Source: Chrysomallon squamiferum (Eukaryota; Mollusca; Gastropoda; Neomphalida; Peltospiridae). From it: a stretch of DNA of 64,000 nucleotides. The DNA lies in contig CM022665.1 of the NCBI GenBank assembly GCA_012295275.1, positions 17,396,410-17,460,409 on the forward strand. Reading direction: 5' to 3'. The notes beneath the pieces are model-generated. The model was not told the origin of the DNA. It saw only the letters and a list, made by a program, of their open reading frames with translations, and ran no database searches. Made by a program: the position numbers and the translations under genes. Position 1 is the first letter of the stretch; each line of letters opens with the position of its first letter. This document shows, in pieces, positions 62,059 through 64,000 of the stretch.

Positions 62059-63942
62059 GTTTTTCTATCTTTCTTTTTCTCTTACTCATTAAGGATATCA
62101 GGAAACAGATTAATATTACAAATGTAGTTCAAACAACTCTTCACTTCATCACCTTAGAAAGTATGTTTGAGCTAAAATGAATAAATAAAACTGTTCAGGT
62201 ATGAAACATTACAAATATTAGTCACAGATTTTACCTAACTACAATAAAAAAGATACCTCCAACTCAAGATAACAAAAGAGGAAACAGTTATCAATAACAC
62301 TCATACAAAATAAATTCACCTGCCAGTACCATCTCCAAAGAGAGCTGCCTTTATCAGACCTGCTGTTGTATTGTCAGGGTCATCATCATGTTGCTGCAAA
62401 ACATTTTACTGTACTGTAATATATTTAATTTGTATCTTAGTTAAAATATAATAAAGGATCATCCTGAAGACCTTTGTACAAAATATATCTCTTTTGCTTT
62501 TTCTAAATGACAAATCATCAGATATCGTGATAATGAATGACAGGCCATTTATTATTTTCCATACAATATAATTATTATTGATTTTGTAAAAGTATCAAAG
62601 AATGAAGGTATATTAATGTACTAAATACTGTATTTAGTCTTCAGCATGATTACTGTAAGGATGTTAAAGTATATTTCCAATGAATACATTTTTGAGAAGC
62701 CTAGTCTTTCAAAGGAAAATACATTTGCAATATCTGATTTGATTCATTCAGGAATTAATTATAATTCCTAAAAATTTTAGTTATTATATACAGGGCCTGG
62801 AAATTCAGACAGTTATTTTATATATATATATATTCCGTGATACTGTTTCATTTGTTACTGTATCATTGGAATTAAGTTCTCTGATCCTATGGGTTTCCTT
62901 TCAAATTTACTGAACATTTTCAGAGATCTGCAATACATCATGTAGCTTGATGCCAATAGTTGTGTCCTAATACATTTAACACAATGGATATGAATATAAG
63001 AACTGAAATATAACAAGGTGTAGGGGTGCATTTTTATTATGTTCTACGACACTGTTTGCTTATTCAGATGTTTAAATTGTACCTTTTCAGATTTAGGAAT
63101 GGAAGTAATCTTCTTCTGAAAAATTTCTACTGGATCCACAGTATCCAGACCTCCAAAGTTTCGAAGAACTGCATGTTCTAGCTGATGCTGACAGAGAAGT
63201 CGATTGTATTTTGCAACAAATGCATACAACATCTTCACTAAACTGAAATCATTAAACACATTGAATACCAGTCATAAAACACTTTTTTTTTTAAATTAGC
63301 TACCATATGTGTGAATTTAAAGTTTAATGTTCATTTCACCAGGAATCATCTAAGAAATGCACTTCATTTGCAAATTTCCCATGTTAAAAATAGAATCTTG
63401 TCTGGAGGCAAATTATCAACATGCAATAAACTGAAATGTTTTCTTTTTAAAAAAATGAAACAAAATTGTGAAATTGATATTTTTACAATGACTGGAGGTC
63501 TTGCTTCAAAGCATCAAATATGCTCTTTCACTTCTCAGTGAATTTCACATGCAGTGATACTGCTGACTCTCAATTTCATGGACTAACAGGAGGTAGCACC
63601 AAACTGGAAAATCTAAAAGTCTGGGAAATTGATTTTTCAAGAGGAAGTCCATGAAACTGAGGGTCAACAGTATTGTTTCTTTCAGTCTTACAATGAGCTA
63701 TTTTTATTTTTCCAAGACAGGAAAACTAACATTATAGCTTTTTTGTATCCACTGCTGATTTACAAAAAATATAAATAATTCATTTGTCTTTGTTATTTAT
63801 TTTATACCTATAAAAGTCTCTGAGTCCAAAGAATTCCCGTTTTTGCAATGTTTCATCAAATACCTCTTTGTAAGCATCTGCTAACTTGGGCAACAGTATG
63901 TCAATCCTCTGAAGAACATCTGGCCGAGTTGCACAAATACCT
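39335..63942 (-). CDS. RNF213: RNF213 (mysterin)-like E3 ligase, C-terminal 2,326 residues, 5' end outside the window
   Basis: Forty-five exons join in phase (6,982 nt; the first base completes a codon from outside). The stop is TAA at 39335-39337. Strong family blocks in order: REFFGLRDFY, RYLLLLTENYGAL, FGSSFPKDQEYTQ, LNLENLYESLYDALNQ, PIPLINRLEKHF, WCATPDAVLRL, KAGTFR, the RING, FDDLVDPTPVVRS, the RZ finger and a long helical C-terminus. Human RNF213 has about 5,200 residues, so somewhat less than half is here. RNF213 is a cytosolic giant combining dynein-like AAA+ units and E3 activity; it acts on lipid droplets and in defence, ubiquitinating bacterial lipid A. Its promoter and Walker motifs are not in the window. 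Confidence 0.95.
41155..41260. repeat. TTTTA/TTTA microsatellite
   Basis: More than 100 bp of TTTA, TTATTT and TTTTA repeats in an RNF213-like intron. It produces a false Phe/Leu/Tyr-rich open frame on the plus strand. Confidence 0.95.
43893..44078 (-). repeat. Perfect 93-bp tandem duplication next to exon 37
   Basis: Two adjacent copies (43893-43985 and 43986-44078), identical except for the last few bases. They end about 20 bp from the donor side of exon 37 (44099-44234). The identity suggests a recent duplication, or an assembly artefact. Confidence 0.9.
46870..47060 (-). repeat. 55-bp tandem repeat in the intron after the RZ exon
   Basis: Three to four units starting AGATCATAAAC at 46874, 46929 and 46984 (a worn fourth near 47034), each followed by CTAATATATTTAGAATCA-like sequence. 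The spacing of 55 bp is regular. Confidence 0.75.
47214..48433 (-). CDS. RNF213: RNF213-like exons 29-31: RZ zinc finger
   Basis: Exons 48361-48433, 47841-47875 (35 bp) and 47214-47311. The joined reading is NAFLPTMPQND, then FYYCPNGHAYAIGDCGRPSV, then ESRCNECGAKIGG. The His in NGH and the Cys seven residues later (GDCG) match the two residues known to be needed for lipid A ubiquitination in human RNF213 (H4509 and C4516, by my count). The micro-exon carries the catalytic His; the Cys is the first codon of the next exon. Confidence 0.92.
48668..52922 (-). CDS. RNF213: RNF213-like exons 21-28: E3 core helical region
   Basis: Exons 52656-52922, 52070-52193, 51120-51394, 50367-50475, 49915-50031, 49476-49577, 49149-49196 and 48668-48862. 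Landmarks are FGGDTAPEKAVIDKILSYV, FDDLVDPTPVVRSFLLQLL, NARFGLMTVAKCLHKLITEE, VKECADRYMVHSLTYQKIRD and NPLIALATNPAVMM, all with human counterparts. The 48-bp exon 27 is small but has clean splice sites and phase 0 on both sides. Confidence 0.92.
53163..53345 (-). CDS. RNF213: RNF213-like exon 20: RING finger with Asp for His
   Basis: A single 183-bp exon. The zinc ligands read SCSHC, then LPCKDKICQKC, then CCPKC. The ligand that is His in a C3HC4 RING (human PCDHVYC) is Asp here (local residue 1124), giving a C3DC4 pattern. Asp can bind zinc in some RINGs, so folding may persist. In human RNF213 much of the ligase activity does not need the RING, which would relax its constraint. There is no sign of a frame break. 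Confidence 0.9.
53584..55340 (-). CDS. RNF213: RNF213-like exons 15-19: region before the RING
   Basis: Exons 55177-55340, 54697-54918, 54260-54459, 53933-54053 and 53584-53684. They encode HIILDTPYGNLLNAVSAE, an Ile/Leu-rich helical block, SEWLENVKTFLPVIQRFLDN, LWTRVLTMKLFLESFSVKES and SLEKVERFLKSVNKSFLQN. Sequence and order fit the segment preceding the RING in human RNF213. Confidence 0.9.
55341..56634 (-). other. Intron of the RNF213-like gene (1.3 kb), no gene seen
   Basis: The longest intron of this gene within the window. It holds an AAT microsatellite (about 55570-55594) and A/T-rich filler. A short open frame at 56091-56294 has no usable acceptor in frame and does not fit between the flanking exons. 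Confidence 0.7.
56635..57962 (-). CDS. RNF213: RNF213-like exons 12-14
   Basis: Exons 57497-57962, 57171-57321 and 56635-56993. Exon 12 begins AGKWHSLHIDELRP and contains an acidic variable stretch (MLDEDMEIDENNTTETSDQ), matching the Glu-rich insert of the human protein. Exon 13 ends AKPDFVKKAGTFR. Exon 14 (359 bp) includes WLQCLENKIVTVLAGVVAF and GAELPFSWLLLQLIENN. Confidence 0.93.
58325..60484 (-). CDS. RNF213: RNF213-like exons 6-11
   Basis: Exons 60399-60484, 59882-60055, 59592-59715, 59228-59422, 58880-59016 and 58325-58520. They include YYARLGGERFVDLGLGTHRV, EKFPIPLINRLEKHFLRLNN, LLWCATPDAVLRLKET, QSFDTEQQF and VVFFIVQLPRVAGGCFTGF, which follow the human protein block by block. Phases match throughout. 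The NRLEK block is among the most conserved of the family. Confidence 0.93.
60562..60613. repeat. TG microsatellite
   Basis: A run of about 25 TG units with one interruption, in the RNF213-like intron between exons 5 and 6. Confidence 0.97.
60923..63942 (-). CDS. RNF213: RNF213-like exons (window) 1-5: AAA+ region
   Basis: Exons 63808-63942, 63083-63242, 62320-62393, 61816-61945 and 60923-61030 (minus strand order). They encode REFFGLRDFYSLVKMLYAFV, FGDGTGSESRYLLLLTENYG, IFGSSFPKDQEYTQICRNIN and VILLNLENLYESLYDALNQ, all close to human RNF213. This belongs to the later part of the AAA+ motor. Introns hold a TA-flanked MITE (63560-63670) and a CT microsatellite (61987-62055). Confidence 0.93.
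61987..62055. repeat. CT microsatellite
   Basis: About 34 CT units in the intron between RNF213-like exons 3 and 4. On the coding strand it is AG-rich. Confidence 0.97.
63560..63670. mobile_element. 111-bp palindromic MITE, TA-flanked
   Basis: Terminal inverted repeats of about 25 bp: left CTGCTGACTCTCAATTTCAT and right (read inward) CTGTTGACCCTCAGTTTCAT, followed on both sides by GGACT. The element is flanked by TA at 63558-63559 and 63671-63672. The ends are almost identical (three mismatches over 27 bp, TA included). A non-autonomous Tc1/mariner/pogo-type element is the best fit. Confidence 0.75.
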
Positions 63943-64000
63943 CTATTTGATTTAATTTGTTTTTGAAAAACAAAAGAAGAAAAATTAATTTAAAACTTTT

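Noticed and set aside
1-64000. CRISPR arrays, operons or bacterial-type defence loci
   Set aside because: The window is clearly intron-rich animal DNA. The regular repeats are microsatellites and minisatellites without spacer structure.

Overview
This is a window of animal nuclear DNA: AT-rich, full of introns, with GT-AG splice signals and many microsatellites. It holds two large genes that face each other tail to tail. The protein families and the gene style (42 and at least 45 small coding exons, poly-T/poly-A tracts, short DNA transposons) point to an invertebrate metazoan. A lophotrochozoan such as a mollusc is my guess, but the sequence alone does not fix the phylum. There is one 200-bp assembly gap near the left edge (245-444).

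Left part (871-34665, plus strand): a complete RNF17/TDRD4-type gene, the relative of Drosophila Qin/Kumo. I could chain 42 coding exons with matching phases into one 5,322-nt reading frame (1,773 residues). The order is RING finger, B-box 1, B-box 2, coiled coil, acidic serine-rich linker, Tudor 1, Tudor 2, a long disordered Asn/Ser/Thr/Lys linker, then Tudor 3, 4 and 5. Proteins of this family are germline piRNA-pathway scaffolds. About 45-125 bp upstream of the start codon lies a small CpG-richer patch with three MYB cores, in keeping with the known A-MYB control of piRNA genes. The introns carry a Kolobok-like transposon relic, a piggyBac-type MITE, two copies of a TA-inserting MITE, a tRNA-SINE relic, and two tandem arrays whose repeat unit includes a splice-site/exon edge of the gene itself.

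Middle (34666-39334): about 4.7 kb between the two stop codons, with no gene. It probably holds the two 3' UTRs. The plus strand changes from T-rich to A-rich near 36.0-36.3 kb, which likely marks where the two transcription units meet.

Right part (39335-63942, minus strand, 5' end outside the window): the C-terminal 2,326 residues of an RNF213 (mysterin)-type giant AAA+/E3 ubiquitin ligase, in 45 phase-consistent exons. The piece starts inside the AAA+ region (REFFGLRDFY motif) and contains the RING finger, the RZ finger and the C-terminal helical region, with a TAA stop at 39335-39337. The RING has Asp in place of the His zinc ligand, whereas the RZ finger keeps its key His and Cys. The RZ finger is encoded across a 35-nt micro-exon.

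The two genes are not known partners. One belongs to piRNA/transposon control, the other to cell-autonomous immunity and lipid-droplet biology, so the adjacency may be chance. I found no clearly new multi-gene system. The most unusual items are the self-derived splice-site arrays, the degenerate Tudor cages and the altered RING.
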